Origin: Deltaproteobacteria bacterium
GTDB taxonomy: Bacteria > Desulfobacterota > Binatia > UBA9968
Length of the DNA: 33,041 nucleotides
Direction of reading: 5' to 3'
Assembly: GCA_023250495.1 (NCBI GenBank)
Contig: JAHFAP010000011.1
Span: forward strand, 1-33,041
Below are positions 7,561 through 15,776 of the stretch, one piece after another. Below the pieces are notes generated by a model, which saw nothing but the letters and a program-made list of their open reading frames with translations, was not told the DNA's origin and made no database searches. The first letter of the stretch is position 1, and every line of letters begins with the position of its first letter. Position numbers and translations under genes: made by a program.

Positions 7561-8796
7561 ATGCGAGAAGGCAAAAGGGAAAGCGAACTGCCCTTGTTCT
7601 CCGAAGAGTCGCGGGTCTATCTCACCGTCAGTGAACTAAGCCAGATCATCAAGGGGACTCTTGAGCGAGAGCTGGAGGAGGTGTGGGTGGTCGGGGAGAT
7701 CTCCAATTTTCGCGTCCCGCCTTCAGGCCATCTCTACTTTACCCTCAAAGATGACAAGAGCCAGATCGGCGCGGTCATGTTCCGCCGCCAGGGATCGAAT
7801 CTCGCCTTTCAACTCGAGAACGGCATGGAGGTGCTCTGCTTCGGTCGCGTGAGCCTTTACGCGACCCGCGGGGACTTGCAGCTCTATGTCGAGATCATGG
7901 AGCCCAGGGGCAAGGGCGCGCTCTATCTGGCCTTTGAGCAGCTAAAGAAGCGGCTTGGTGATGAAGGGTTATTCGCCGCGGAGAGAAAAAGGGCGCTGCC
8001 GTTCTTGCCTGCGGCGATCGGGATCGTCACCTCGCTGCAAGGGGCGGTGCTGCGCGACATGCTGCGCATTGTCAATGATCGTTTTCCCGACCGCAGGGTG
8101 GTCATCAGGCCGGTCAAGGTTCAAGGAGAGGGGGCGGCGGAGGAGATCGCGCAAGGGATCGCTGAACTCGGCGACTCGGGGCTGGTGGAGGTCATGATCG
8201 TCGGCCGGGGCGGAGGATCGTTGGAGGATCTATGGGCCTTCAATGAGGAAGTGGTGGCGCGGGCGATTTATGCGGCGCCGGTTCCCGTGATCTCTGCCGT
8301 CGGCCACGAGGTGGACTTTACCATTGCCGATTTCGTCGCCGACCATCGAGCGCCGACTCCGACGGCAGCCGCGGAGATGGTGCTGCCGCAGAAGGAAGAG
8401 CTGGTCGAGCATCTCCGCGGCCTCGGCAGCCGCCTCCTCCGAGCCGTCCAGAGCAGGGTGGAATCCGAACGAGACGCATGGAAAGGCTTGGCCCGCAGGC
8501 TCACGGATCCACGCCGCAGGCTGCGCGAAAATCAGATGCGCCTGGATGAATTGTCGCTCAGTCTGTGGCGCCGCTTTCAGGATCATCTCGCGCGCTTGCG
8601 GGACCGGCTGGCGCATGGCTCGGAACGGCTAGGCGGCTTGAGTCCTTTGGCGGTGCTGGAGCGCGGCTACAGCATCGCGCACAAAATGCCCGAGGGGCGG
8701 ATCGTGAAAGACAGTGGCGCGGTCGACATCGGCGACAGGCTGCGCGTGACCTTCGCTCGGGGCAGGGCCTTGTGCAGGGTCGAACAGAAAGAATGA
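7561..8796 (+). CDS. xseA: Exodeoxyribonuclease VII large subunit
   Basis: XseA is the catalytic subunit of exonuclease VII, which degrades single-stranded DNA from either end. The 411 residues contain an N-terminal OB fold (about 20-112, with VWVVGEISNF at 41-50) and the catalytic region, which includes GRGGGSLEDLW (215-225) and GHEVDFTIADFVADHRAPTP (248-267). A long charged helical segment (about 275-370) and a short end strand follow, as in the family. AGGG lies five bases upstream of ATG. The stop overlaps the following M23 gene by four bases (ATGA), so the two are probably co-translated. The small subunit gene is one gene further on instead of adjacent. Confidence 0.95.
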   Translation: MREGKRESELPLFSEESRVYLTVSELSQIIKGTLERELEEVWVVGEISNFRVPPSGHLYFTLKDDKSQIGAVMFRRQGSNLAFQLENGMEVLCFGRVSLYATRGDLQLYVEIMEPRGKGALYLAFEQLKKRLGDEGLFAAERKRALPFLPAAIGIVTSLQGAVLRDMLRIVNDRFPDRRVVIRPVKVQGEGAAEEIAQGIAELGDSGLVEVMIVGRGGGSLEDLWAFNEEVVARAIYAAPVPVISAVGHEVDFTIADFVADHRAPTPTAAAEMVLPQKEELVEHLRGLGSRLLRAVQSRVESERDAWKGLARRLTDPRRRLRENQMRLDELSLSLWRRFQDHLARLRDRLAHGSERLGGLSPLAVLERGYSIAHKMPEGRIVKDSGAVDIGDRLRVTFARGRALCRVEQKE

Positions 8797-9662
8797 AATC
8801 ATCGTGGACCACGACGCTCCTCCTGTGGCTCCTGGCGTCGCCTGCTCTTGCCGCGGAGCCCGACTGGATGATCACCGTCCAGCCCGCAGAGCTTCATCAA
8901 GGCGGGATCGCGCAGCTCAGGGTTTTGGGAAGAGACATCGCCGGGGTGAAAGCGCTTCGCGGTGGCGAGGAGATAGCGCTTTTTGTCGCCGAGGATGGCT
9001 CTTATTTTGCGCTTCTGGGACTGGATCTGGAGCAACGGCCCGGGCCCCTGGAGATTCCGCTACGCGGCCGGAGCGTTGGCGGAGAAAGCTGGGCGAGACA
9101 GGCGACCATATACGTAAAGGCAAAGGAATTTCCCCGGGAGACACTCTCCGTTTCGGCTGCTTTTGATCAGATCGATCGCGCGACGCTGAAACGGATTGAG
9201 AAGGAGCAGGCCGAGCTGGACCGGCTTTGGAAAATTCACAGTCTCGGGCGTTTATGGGAGGGGCGCTTTGTTGCTCCGGTTTCCGGTGGGATCACCTCGC
9301 CATTCGGCCTGCGCCGGGTGATCAATGGCTCGGCCCGCGCTCCGCACGGCGGGGTTGACCTGAAGGCCTCGTTGGGCGCCGAAGTGGTTGCGGCCAACCA
9401 TGGCCGCGTAGTTCTCCGAGACGAATTTTTCTTCAGCGGGAAAAGCCTGGTCTTGGATCACGGCGGTGGACTCTACACGATGTACTTTCACCTTTCTGAT
9501 TTTCGCGTGCAGAAGAACTCCCAGGTCCGTACTGGCGAGGTGATCGGGTTGGCGGGCATGACCGGTCGGGTAACTGGTCCGCATCTGCACTGGGGCGCGC
9601 GCCTGAACGGCGCGCGAGTCGACCCTGTGGAGCTGCTGGAGGTCACGGACGCGAAGCCATGA
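8793..9662 (+). CDS. Secreted M23 metallopeptidase (active-site motifs intact)
   Basis: This 289-residue protein has a signal peptide (MKSSWTTTLLLWLLASPALA, cut near residue 20-21), an N-terminal beta-rich domain (25-112) and a C-terminal M23/LytM domain (about 160-280). Zinc ligands are present: H185 and D189 in HGGVD, and H266 in HLHWG with H264 beside it; H233 in YFHLSD is the usual second catalytic histidine. It should cut peptidoglycan cross-bridges in the periplasm, in contrast with the inactive EnvC-like protein at 4892. ATG at 8793 lies in the xseA stop and its own stop overlaps xseB, so it is embedded in the exonuclease VII operon. An envelope hydrolase between the two subunits of a DNA enzyme is an odd arrangement. 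Confidence 0.9.
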   Translation: MKSSWTTTLLLWLLASPALAAEPDWMITVQPAELHQGGIAQLRVLGRDIAGVKALRGGEEIALFVAEDGSYFALLGLDLEQRPGPLEIPLRGRSVGGESWARQATIYVKAKEFPRETLSVSAAFDQIDRATLKRIEKEQAELDRLWKIHSLGRLWEGRFVAPVSGGITSPFGLRRVINGSARAPHGGVDLKASLGAEVVAANHGRVVLRDEFFFSGKSLVLDHGGGLYTMYFHLSDFRVQKNSQVRTGEVIGLAGMTGRVTGPHLHWGARLNGARVDPVELLEVTDAKP

Positions 9663-9937
9663 GAGAGAGGCAAGGCAAGATGGCGAAAAAGGATCAGGAG
9701 AAGAAGAGATTCGAAGAGGCGCTGGAGCAGCTGGAAAAGGTGGTGGAGCGATTGGAGTCGGGCGAGCTCTCTCTGGAGGAATCGCTGGCGGCGTTTGAAG
9801 AGGGGGTGAGGTTGGTGAAATTTTGCAATCAGAAATTGACCGAGGTCGAGAAGAAGATCGAGCTCCTGGTGAAAGACAAAGACGGCAAGCTCCAACTCAG
9901 ACCCCTGGAAGATGCCGGGGACGAAGAGCCGGAGTAG
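9659..9937 (+). CDS. xseB: Exodeoxyribonuclease VII small subunit
   Basis: XseB is the small helical subunit of exonuclease VII and packs on the long helices of XseA. The 92 residues show the family core FEEALEQLEKVVERLESGELSLEESLAAFEEGV (about 18-50) followed by a second helix and an acidic tail. The ATG at 9659 overlaps the preceding stop by four bases. An internal ATG at 9680 (Met-Ala-Lys-Lys) is an alternative start and would give 85 residues. The stop at 9937 directly precedes the ribosome binding site of the polyprenyl synthase gene. Confidence 0.93.
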   Translation: MRERQGKMAKKDQEKKRFEEALEQLEKVVERLESGELSLEESLAAFEEGVRLVKFCNQKLTEVEKKIELLVKDKDGKLQLRPLEDAGDEEPE

Positions 9938-9948
9938 AGGAGCCTTGC

Positions 9949-10833
9949 GTGTCCGCGTTCGATATCCAAGCCTACTTGAAAGAGCACAAGGCTCTAATCG
10001 ACCGCAGCCTGGATCGCTATCTCAAGAAATCCAAACAGCAGCCACGGACCATCTATAAGGCGATCCATTATGGGCTCTTCTCCGGAGGGAAGCGGCTGCG
10101 CCCGATTCTGACTCTGGCTTCGGGGGAGCTGTTCGGTGGGCAACAAAAAGTGCTGATGCCTTTTGCCTGCGCGCTGGAAATGATCCATATATACTCGATC
10201 ATCCACGACGATCTCCCTGCCCTGGACAACGATGACCTCAGACGGGGGGAACCGGCAAGTCATAAAATCTTCGGCGAAGGCATCGCGCTGCTGGCTGGGG
10301 ACGCGCTGCTTACGGAGGCGTTTCACCTGATGACCAGGCCGCAGGTGGCGCGTGCGCTGGAGCCCAGCCTGATCTTGAAGCTGATCCACGAGATCTCCCA
10401 CGGCGCCGGCGTCGGCGGTTTGGTCGGGGGCCAGGCCGTGGACCTTGAGGCAGAGGGCCGGGAAGCGGACGTCGCCACGGTCGAGTACATCCACGTGCGC
10501 AAGACCGGCGCGCTGATCCTAACTTCAGCCCGGGTTGGCGCGATCATCGGGGGCGCGACCCCGAAGGAGATGCGCCGGATCAGTCGCTACGCGGAGTTCT
10601 TGGGACTGGCCTTCCAGATCGCGGATGACATTATGGACATCGCGGAACATGCGGGCGGCGGCGAGGTCAGAGAGAAAAAAAAGGCGACCTACCCTGCGGT
10701 CGTGGGGCTGGCCGCGGCCAAGTACCGCGTGCAGGAGCTGCTCCACCAGTGCTTGAAGGAGATCGATCTTTTTGGTAAAGATGCAGACCCGCTCAGAGGA
10801 ATCGCTCGCTACGTTGTGGAACGAGCCGTCTAG
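9949..10833 (+). CDS. ispA: Short-chain polyprenyl (farnesyl/geranylgeranyl) diphosphate synthase
   Basis: This enzyme condenses isopentenyl diphosphate with allylic diphosphates to make C15 or C20 prenyl chains. The 294 residues hold GGKRLRP (46-52), the first Asp-rich motif DDLPALD (87-93, the insertion form typical of bacterial FPP synthases), GGQAVDL (160-166) and the second Asp-rich motif DDIMD (226-230). It starts at GTG 9949, six bases after AGGAG and just past the xseB stop, so it belongs to the xse operon. Dxs, the entry enzyme of the MEP pathway, follows after 136 bases. Exact chain length cannot be read with confidence. Confidence 0.92.
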   Translation: MSAFDIQAYLKEHKALIDRSLDRYLKKSKQQPRTIYKAIHYGLFSGGKRLRPILTLASGELFGGQQKVLMPFACALEMIHIYSIIHDDLPALDNDDLRRGEPASHKIFGEGIALLAGDALLTEAFHLMTRPQVARALEPSLILKLIHEISHGAGVGGLVGGQAVDLEAEGREADVATVEYIHVRKTGALILTSARVGAIIGGATPKEMRRISRYAEFLGLAFQIADDIMDIAEHAGGGEVREKKKATYPAVVGLAAAKYRVQELLHQCLKEIDLFGKDADPLRGIARYVVERAV

Positions 10834-10841
10834 AAGAATAA

Positions 10842-10962
10842 CGTTCAGCAAGAACAGGACTGAGCTATGAGGACTGAGGGCACTTTGAACGATTTAAACG
10901 TTTTGAACTATTCAAGTTGTTCAAACTGTTCAAGTCGTTAGCACTCATCACTCAGCACTTTT
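10842..10962 (+). repeat. Intergenic run of TTCAA/TTGAA short repeats before dxs
   Basis: Between ispA and dxs the sequence iterates ttgaac/gttcaa units (ttgaacgatttaaacgttttgaac, then caagttgttcaaactgttcaagt), framed by actgag/ctcag words near 10860 and 10955. It resembles the iterated palindromic spacers elsewhere in the window. I see no gene, promoter or clear terminator in it. Confidence 0.4.
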
Positions 10963-10969
10963 TTTCAAG

Positions 10970-12889
10970 ATGATACGACTGCTTGACACCGTCCATGACC
11001 CGGCGGACATCCGCAAGCTGGCGATTGCGGACCTCACCACTCTCGCCCAGGAGGTGCGCGAGGAGATAATTTCAGTCGTCTCCGAGGTCGGAGGCCATCT
11101 TGCCTCCACTCTCGGCGCGGTGGAGCTGACGCTGGCGCTGCATTACGCCTTCGACACGCCGCGCGACCGCATCGTGTGGGACACCGGACATCAAGCTTAT
11201 GCCCACAAGCTGATCTGCGCTCGGCGGGAGAAGCTGGCGACCATTCGACAGCTCGGCGGGCTCAGCGGATTTTTGAGTCGCGACGAGAGCGAATACGATG
11301 TCTTTGGCGCCGGACACGCCGGGACTTCAGTCTCTGCCGCCCTGGGAATGGTGGCGGCGAAGTCGCTCCGGGGCTCCGGGCACAAGGTGGTGTCGGTGAT
11401 CAGCGACGGCTGCATGAGCGCCGGCCTGACCTTCGAAGGGCTGAACCAGGCCGGCCATCTCGGGAAGGATCTCATCGTGGTGCTCAACGATAACGCGATC
11501 TTCATCGATCCGCGCGTCGGCGCTTTCTCTTCTTTTCTCAGCAAGCGACTGACCACCGACCTGGCAGTCCGGTTGCAAAAGGAGCTTGTCCATCTCCTGC
11601 GCACCCTGCCCAAGGTCGGAGAAAATCTCTATCACGTCGCACGCAAGCTCAAGGAGTCGTTCCTGGGTCTGGTGACGCCGGGCTTCCTCTTCGAGGCCCT
11701 TGGCTTCCAATATGTCGGTCCGATTGACGGCTACGACCTGGCAGAGATGATTCAGACTCTTCAGAACGTCAAGAAGATGGACCACCCGACGCTGGTCCAC
11801 GTGATCAGCAAGAAGGGAAAGGGGTATAAGCCGGCGGAGGAAGAGCCGATCAAGTACCACAGCGTCGCGCCGTTTCACGTGCTCACCGGCAAACCGAAGA
11901 AAGAGAGGGGCCTGATTCCCACCTATACGGATGTCTTCGCCAATGCGTTGATCCGGCTGGCCAAAGAGAACCCGAAGGTCGTCGGCATCACCGCGGCGAT
12001 GGGCAGCGGGACCGGCATTGATAAGCTATCGCGCGAGCTGCCGGATCGTTCCTACGACGTCGGCATCGCCGAGCAGCACGCCGTGACCTTCGCCGCGGGG
12101 ATGGCGACGGAAGGCTGGATTCCGGTCGTGGCCGTTTACTCTACTTTTCTCCAGCGGGGATACGATCAGATCCTGCACGACGTGTGCATCCAGAATCTGC
12201 ACGTGGTCTTTGCCCTTGACCGGGGCGGTTTGGTCGGCGCCGATGGTCCCACTCACCACGGCGTCTTCGACTTTGCCTATCTCAGATCTATTCCCAACAT
12301 GGTGGTCATGGCCCCGAAAGACGAAAATGAGCTTCAGCAGATGCTCAAGACAGCCATCGAGCATGACGGACCGATCGCGTTCCGTTATCCTCGCGGCGAG
12401 GGTTGCGGGGTCAAGATGGAGAACGAAATCCGCGGCCTGGAGATCGGCAAAGGAGAGCTGCTGCGCCAAGGGAAGGACATCGCGATCCTGGCCATCGGCA
12501 ATATGGTCGCCCCGGCGCTCAAGGCTGCTCAGGACCTCGCCCAGTTGGGGATCGACGCCGCCGTCGTCAACGCGCGCTTCGTAAAGCCGCTCGACCGCGA
12601 GCTGCTGCTCGGTCTCTTGACGCAGGTGCCAAGGGCCATCACCGTCGAGGACCACATCGTGCAGAGCGGCTTCGGCAGCGCGGTCGTGGAGCTTTTGGCC
12701 GACGCGGGAATGACAGGGATAACTATCCGGCGCCTGGGCGTGCCGGACCGGTTCATTCCTCACGGAACGCAAGAAGAGCTCAGGAAGATCTGCGGCATCG
12801 ACAAGGACGCTATCGCGCAAACGGCTCTCCAGATGGTTCGGGGAGAGAAGAAGAGAAAAAAGGAGGGATGGGAAAGAGGGAGCGCTTAG
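10970..12889 (+). CDS. dxs: 1-deoxy-D-xylulose-5-phosphate synthase (with variant motifs)
   Basis: Dxs condenses pyruvate and glyceraldehyde 3-phosphate using thiamine diphosphate, the first step of the MEP pathway. The 639 residues span the family: H43 in GGHLASTLG, GHQAYAHK at 73-80, the TPP region at 145-175, the pyrimidine domain with E368 in GIAEQHA, and H429 in GADGPTHHG. Three conserved spots differ from common Dxs: GDG(A/S) reads SDGC (145-148), the usual LNDNEMSIS reads LNDNAIFID (172-180), and PIDGHD reads PIDGYD with Tyr255. Essential Glu and His residues remain, so activity is likely. No Shine-Dalgarno is obvious. The end overlaps tlyA by 22 bases. Confidence 0.92.
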   Translation: MIRLLDTVHDPADIRKLAIADLTTLAQEVREEIISVVSEVGGHLASTLGAVELTLALHYAFDTPRDRIVWDTGHQAYAHKLICARREKLATIRQLGGLSGFLSRDESEYDVFGAGHAGTSVSAALGMVAAKSLRGSGHKVVSVISDGCMSAGLTFEGLNQAGHLGKDLIVVLNDNAIFIDPRVGAFSSFLSKRLTTDLAVRLQKELVHLLRTLPKVGENLYHVARKLKESFLGLVTPGFLFEALGFQYVGPIDGYDLAEMIQTLQNVKKMDHPTLVHVISKKGKGYKPAEEEPIKYHSVAPFHVLTGKPKKERGLIPTYTDVFANALIRLAKENPKVVGITAAMGSGTGIDKLSRELPDRSYDVGIAEQHAVTFAAGMATEGWIPVVAVYSTFLQRGYDQILHDVCIQNLHVVFALDRGGLVGADGPTHHGVFDFAYLRSIPNMVVMAPKDENELQQMLKTAIEHDGPIAFRYPRGEGCGVKMENEIRGLEIGKGELLRQGKDIAILAIGNMVAPALKAAQDLAQLGIDAAVVNARFVKPLDRELLLGLLTQVPRAITVEDHIVQSGFGSAVVELLADAGMTGITIRRLGVPDRFIPHGTQEELRKICGIDKDAIAQTALQMVRGEKKRKKEGWERGSA

Positions 12890-13608
12890 ATAAGTTGCTG
12901 GTCGAGCGCGGGCTGGCAGCGAGCCGGGAAGAAGGGCGCAGGCGGATTTTGGCCGGAGAGGTGCTGGTCAACGATCAACCGTTCTCCAAGGCCGGGAGCC
13001 TGGTTGATGCGACTTCGCCGATCCGGCTGAAGGGCAAGGCAAGCCCCTATGTAAGCCGCGGCGGCGTCAAGCTGGAGAGGGCGCTAAGCGAATTTCGGGT
13101 CGATGTCGAAGGCAAGATCGTCCTCGATGTCGGCGCTTCAACCGGCGGCTTTACCGACTGTCTGCTCGCCTTCGGCGCCCGGCGGGTCTACGCGGTGGAC
13201 GTAGGCTACGGGCAGCTTGACTGGAAACTGAGAAACGATCCACGCGTCGTTGTACTGGAGAAGAGGAACATCCGCTATCTTAAAGCCGAGGAGCTCACTC
13301 AGCCTCCGCAGCTTGCGACCATTGATGCCTCTTTCATCTCGCTCCGTCTAGTCCTTCCCCAAGTCCGGGGCCTTCTCACTCCGGCGGGCGAGATCCTGGC
13401 CCTGATCAAGCCTCAGTTCGAGGTGGGCAAAGGAAAGGTAGGAAAGGGCGGAGTTGTGCGCCAGCACGAAGAGCACGTCAGGGTCATCGAAGAAATCAAA
13501 GAAGCGTCCACCGCGCTGCAACTTAAAGTAGTCGGCGTGATCGAGTCGCCGCTGCTGGGACCGGAAGGAAACAAGGAGTTTTTCATTTACTTGCGCAAGA
13601 CAGACTGA
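12868..13608 (+). CDS. tlyA: TlyA-type rRNA (cytidine-2'-O)-methyltransferase
   Basis: This 246-residue protein has an N-terminal S4 RNA-binding domain (about 5-60, with RLDKLLVERGLAASR) and an FtsJ/RrmJ-like methyltransferase domain. The SAM-binding loop is DVGASTGGF (87-95), D153 lies in the IDASFISL strand and KPQFE (181-185) carries the catalytic lysine. The SRGGVKLE motif (63-70) between domains is typical of TlyA. The family 2'-O-methylates cytidines in 16S and 23S rRNA; some members were once called hemolysins. AGGAGGG lies almost against the ATG, closer than ideal, but the N-terminus fits the family. It overlaps dxs, as in many related genomes. Confidence 0.93.
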   Translation: MGKRERLDKLLVERGLAASREEGRRRILAGEVLVNDQPFSKAGSLVDATSPIRLKGKASPYVSRGGVKLERALSEFRVDVEGKIVLDVGASTGGFTDCLLAFGARRVYAVDVGYGQLDWKLRNDPRVVVLEKRNIRYLKAEELTQPPQLATIDASFISLRLVLPQVRGLLTPAGEILALIKPQFEVGKGKVGKGGVVRQHEEHVRVIEEIKEASTALQLKVVGVIESPLLGPEGNKEFFIYLRKTD

Positions 13609-13620
13609 CAACGGATGGAG

Positions 13621-13676
13621 GTTCTTCGCTACGCTCAGAATGACATGGGGCTGTCATCCTGAACGAAGTGAAGGAT
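13621..13676. repeat. Palindromic intergenic repeat (TCATTCTGAGCG-type)
   Basis: Two 25-base arms, 13621-13645 and 13652-13676, are inverted copies with 19 matches, separated by six bases. Each contains the TGTCAT(T/C)CTGA(G/A)CG(T/A)AG core that I recognise as a widely dispersed bacterial intergenic palindrome. It separates tlyA from the threonine synthase gene and may fold into a long hairpin. Confidence 0.65.
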
Positions 13677-13711
13677 CTCTGGCAAAATGACTGAACTAAC
13701 AACGTCGTTCC

Positions 13712-14890
13712 ATGACCTTCGCTCGAAAGATCGTCTGCCCGCGCTGCCAAAGAAACTTTCCCCTCGGAAAGGCGATCAATCTTTGTCCGTGTGGCTCGCC
13801 TTTGTGGGTCCACTATGATTTGAAGAAGATAAGGCGATCGGTTAAGAAGGCGGCCCTCAAAGCGAGGTCGTCCACCTTGTGGCGCTACCGGGAGTTTCTG
13901 CCTCTGCGTCGGGACAAGAACCGCGTCTCTCTGGGCGAAGGCTGCACCCCGCTCATGGAGGCGCCGCGGCTGGCTCAGGAGCTCAACGTCAAGCGGGTCT
14001 GGATCAAGGACGAAGCGCAGAACCCGACCGGATCGTTTAAGGATCGAGGTCTCTCAGTCGCGATCTCGCTCGCCAAGGAGTTGGGAATCAAAAAGGTCGC
14101 CATCCCTTCCGCAGGCAATGCCGGAGCTTCTCTGGCTGCCTATGCGGCGCGCGCGGGCATGGAGGCCTATGTCTTCATGCCCAAGGACGCGTCCCGCGCC
14201 AGCGTCTCTGAGGTTGAAAAATGTGGCGCCAGGCTCACGTTGGTGGATGGGCTGATCAACGACTGCGGCAGGCTGATCGCGGAGCGCAAGGATGCCGAGG
14301 GCTGGTTCGACGTCTCGACCTTGAAGGAGCCCTACCGACTGGAAGGCAAGAAGACTATGGGGCTGGAGGTCGCCGAGCAGCTCGACTGGAAGCTTCCTGA
14401 CGTTATCATCTTTCCTACGGGCGGAGGCACCGGGCTGATCGGGATGTGGAAAGGTTTCGCGGAGCTTGAAGAGATCGGTTGGATCGGTTCCAAGCGACCC
14501 CGTATGGTCTCGGTTCAGGCCGAGCAGTGCGCTCCGATCGTGCGCGCGTTTCTTGCGGGAAAAGACAAGGCGGAGCCTTGGCCCAACGCGCGAACGATTG
14601 CATCGGGCCTAAGAGTGCCTCAGGCCGTGGCTGACTTTCTCATGCTCAGAGTCATCCGCGAGAGCAGAGGGACCGCGCTCAGCGTGAGCGACGAGGAAAT
14701 GGTATCGGAGATTCATCGCGTGGGCCGTCTGGAGGGGCTTTTCTTCTGCCCTGAAGGCGGCGCGGGCGTGGCTGCCCTGCGTCGCCTCACCCAGCAGGGA
14801 TGGATCAAGCCATCTGAGAGTGTGCTTATCTTCAACACCGCTTCCGGTTTAAAGTATATTGACGTTCTTTCACAAGGGGCACAGCAGTAA
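13712..14890 (+). CDS. thrC: Threonine synthase
   Basis: This 392-residue PLP enzyme of fold type II should convert O-phosphohomoserine to threonine. C9, C12, C25 and C27 form a small N-terminal zinc-ribbon-like motif found in one threonine synthase class. The PLP lysine is K110 in PTGSFKDRG, SAGNAG (133-138) binds the cofactor phosphate side, and a PTGGGTGL loop lies near residue 240. Other fold-II enzymes such as threonine dehydratase lack the N-terminal zinc motif, which favours ThrC. The stop overlaps the next start by one base (TAATG), so the two genes are probably co-transcribed. Confidence 0.88.
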   Translation: MTFARKIVCPRCQRNFPLGKAINLCPCGSPLWVHYDLKKIRRSVKKAALKARSSTLWRYREFLPLRRDKNRVSLGEGCTPLMEAPRLAQELNVKRVWIKDEAQNPTGSFKDRGLSVAISLAKELGIKKVAIPSAGNAGASLAAYAARAGMEAYVFMPKDASRASVSEVEKCGARLTLVDGLINDCGRLIAERKDAEGWFDVSTLKEPYRLEGKKTMGLEVAEQLDWKLPDVIIFPTGGGTGLIGMWKGFAELEEIGWIGSKRPRMVSVQAEQCAPIVRAFLAGKDKAEPWPNARTIASGLRVPQAVADFLMLRVIRESRGTALSVSDEEMVSEIHRVGRLEGLFFCPEGGAGVAALRRLTQQGWIKPSESVLIFNTASGLKYIDVLSQGAQQ

Positions 14891-15624
14891 TGGGCGGTTT
14901 TATCAGAGTAGCTCACCGTGGCAGCTCCGGCTCTTACCCGGAGAACAGCCGCATCGCCCTTGAGAAGGCGATCGAGGCTGGAGTGGATATGATCGAAGTG
15001 GATTGCCAGCTCTCGAAAGACGGCCATGTGGTTGTTATTCACGACGAGCGTCTTCAGCGAACAGCGAGGGCGAAGGGTTACGTCCGGGGGCAAACCCTCA
15101 AGCAGCTCAAGAAGCTCGATGTCGGGGCATGGTTTAAAAAGGCATTCAAAGGGGAGCGGATTCTTACTATGGAAGAAGTCGTAGAGATCGTGGACGGCAA
15201 GGCAGATCTCAATGTGGATATCAAAGCCGTCAAGCAGGGGTCTCCAGGGATTGAGCTCAAGATCCTTTTCATCTTAAGCCACTACGGATATTTTGACCGC
15301 AGCATCTTGTCCTCTTTTGATTACCGGGCGCTCCGCCGGGTGCGCGAGCTGGCCCCCGAGGCCCAGATCGGAATTCTCCACGGAGCGGAGACAAAGGAGA
15401 ACCCGTTTCAAGTGGCGCGGGAGATCGGCGCCTATTCTCTCCACATCCAGAAGGAGCTGGCGACCTCTCCTCTGCTGGAGCGGGCGGCGCAGCTTGGCCT
15501 CAAGACGTTTGTCTGGACGGTCAACGAAGTCCCGGAGATGGAGAAGTTTCTGGCGCTTGGCGTCGACGGAATCATCTCCGATTTTCCGGAGAAGTTTTGG
15601 AAGATCAGGCAGAGAAAGAGATGA
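14890..15624 (+). CDS. Glycerophosphodiester phosphodiesterase
   Basis: This 244-residue TIM-barrel enzyme should hydrolyse glycerophosphodiesters to glycerol 3-phosphate and an alcohol. The catalytic set is at the N-terminus: H9-R10 in AHRGSSG, E18-N19 in PENS, metal ligands E36 and D38 in IEVDCQLS, and H51-D52 in VIHDE. No signal peptide is visible, so it is probably cytosolic, of the UgpQ type. It shares a one-base overlap with thrC. The link between phospholipid salvage and threonine synthesis is not obvious and may be only positional. A palindromic element follows the stop. Confidence 0.92.
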   Translation: MGGFIRVAHRGSSGSYPENSRIALEKAIEAGVDMIEVDCQLSKDGHVVVIHDERLQRTARAKGYVRGQTLKQLKKLDVGAWFKKAFKGERILTMEEVVEIVDGKADLNVDIKAVKQGSPGIELKILFILSHYGYFDRSILSSFDYRALRRVRELAPEAQIGILHGAETKENPFQVAREIGAYSLHIQKELATSPLLERAAQLGLKTFVWTVNEVPEMEKFLALGVDGIISDFPEKFWKIRQRKR

Positions 15625-15644
15625 AGAGGCTGTTCCCGTGTTCA

Positions 15645-15776
15645 ACAGACCGTTGAAAAACACTTCCGTCACCCTTCGACACGCTCAGGGTGACCGGCTA
15701 AGCGTGTGATTCTACGCTCCGCAACCGTTCGTGCTGAGCTTGTCGAAGCACGGTTGAGTTCTTTTCAACGGTCTGT
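15645..15776. repeat. MITE-like element with 15-bp perfect terminal inverted repeats
   Basis: ACAGACCGTTGAAAA at 15645-15659 is repeated inverted at 15762-15776. Inside are two small hairpins: TCACCCT/AGGGTGA at 15669-15693 and GTGCT/AGCAC at 15731-15751. They share the core CTTCGACAxGCTCAG in opposite orientations (14 of 15 bases). No ORF fits. The right end overlaps the M16 stop codon, and the element fills the space between two convergent genes, so its folded RNA could act as a bidirectional terminator. No clear target-site duplication is seen. Confidence 0.7.
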
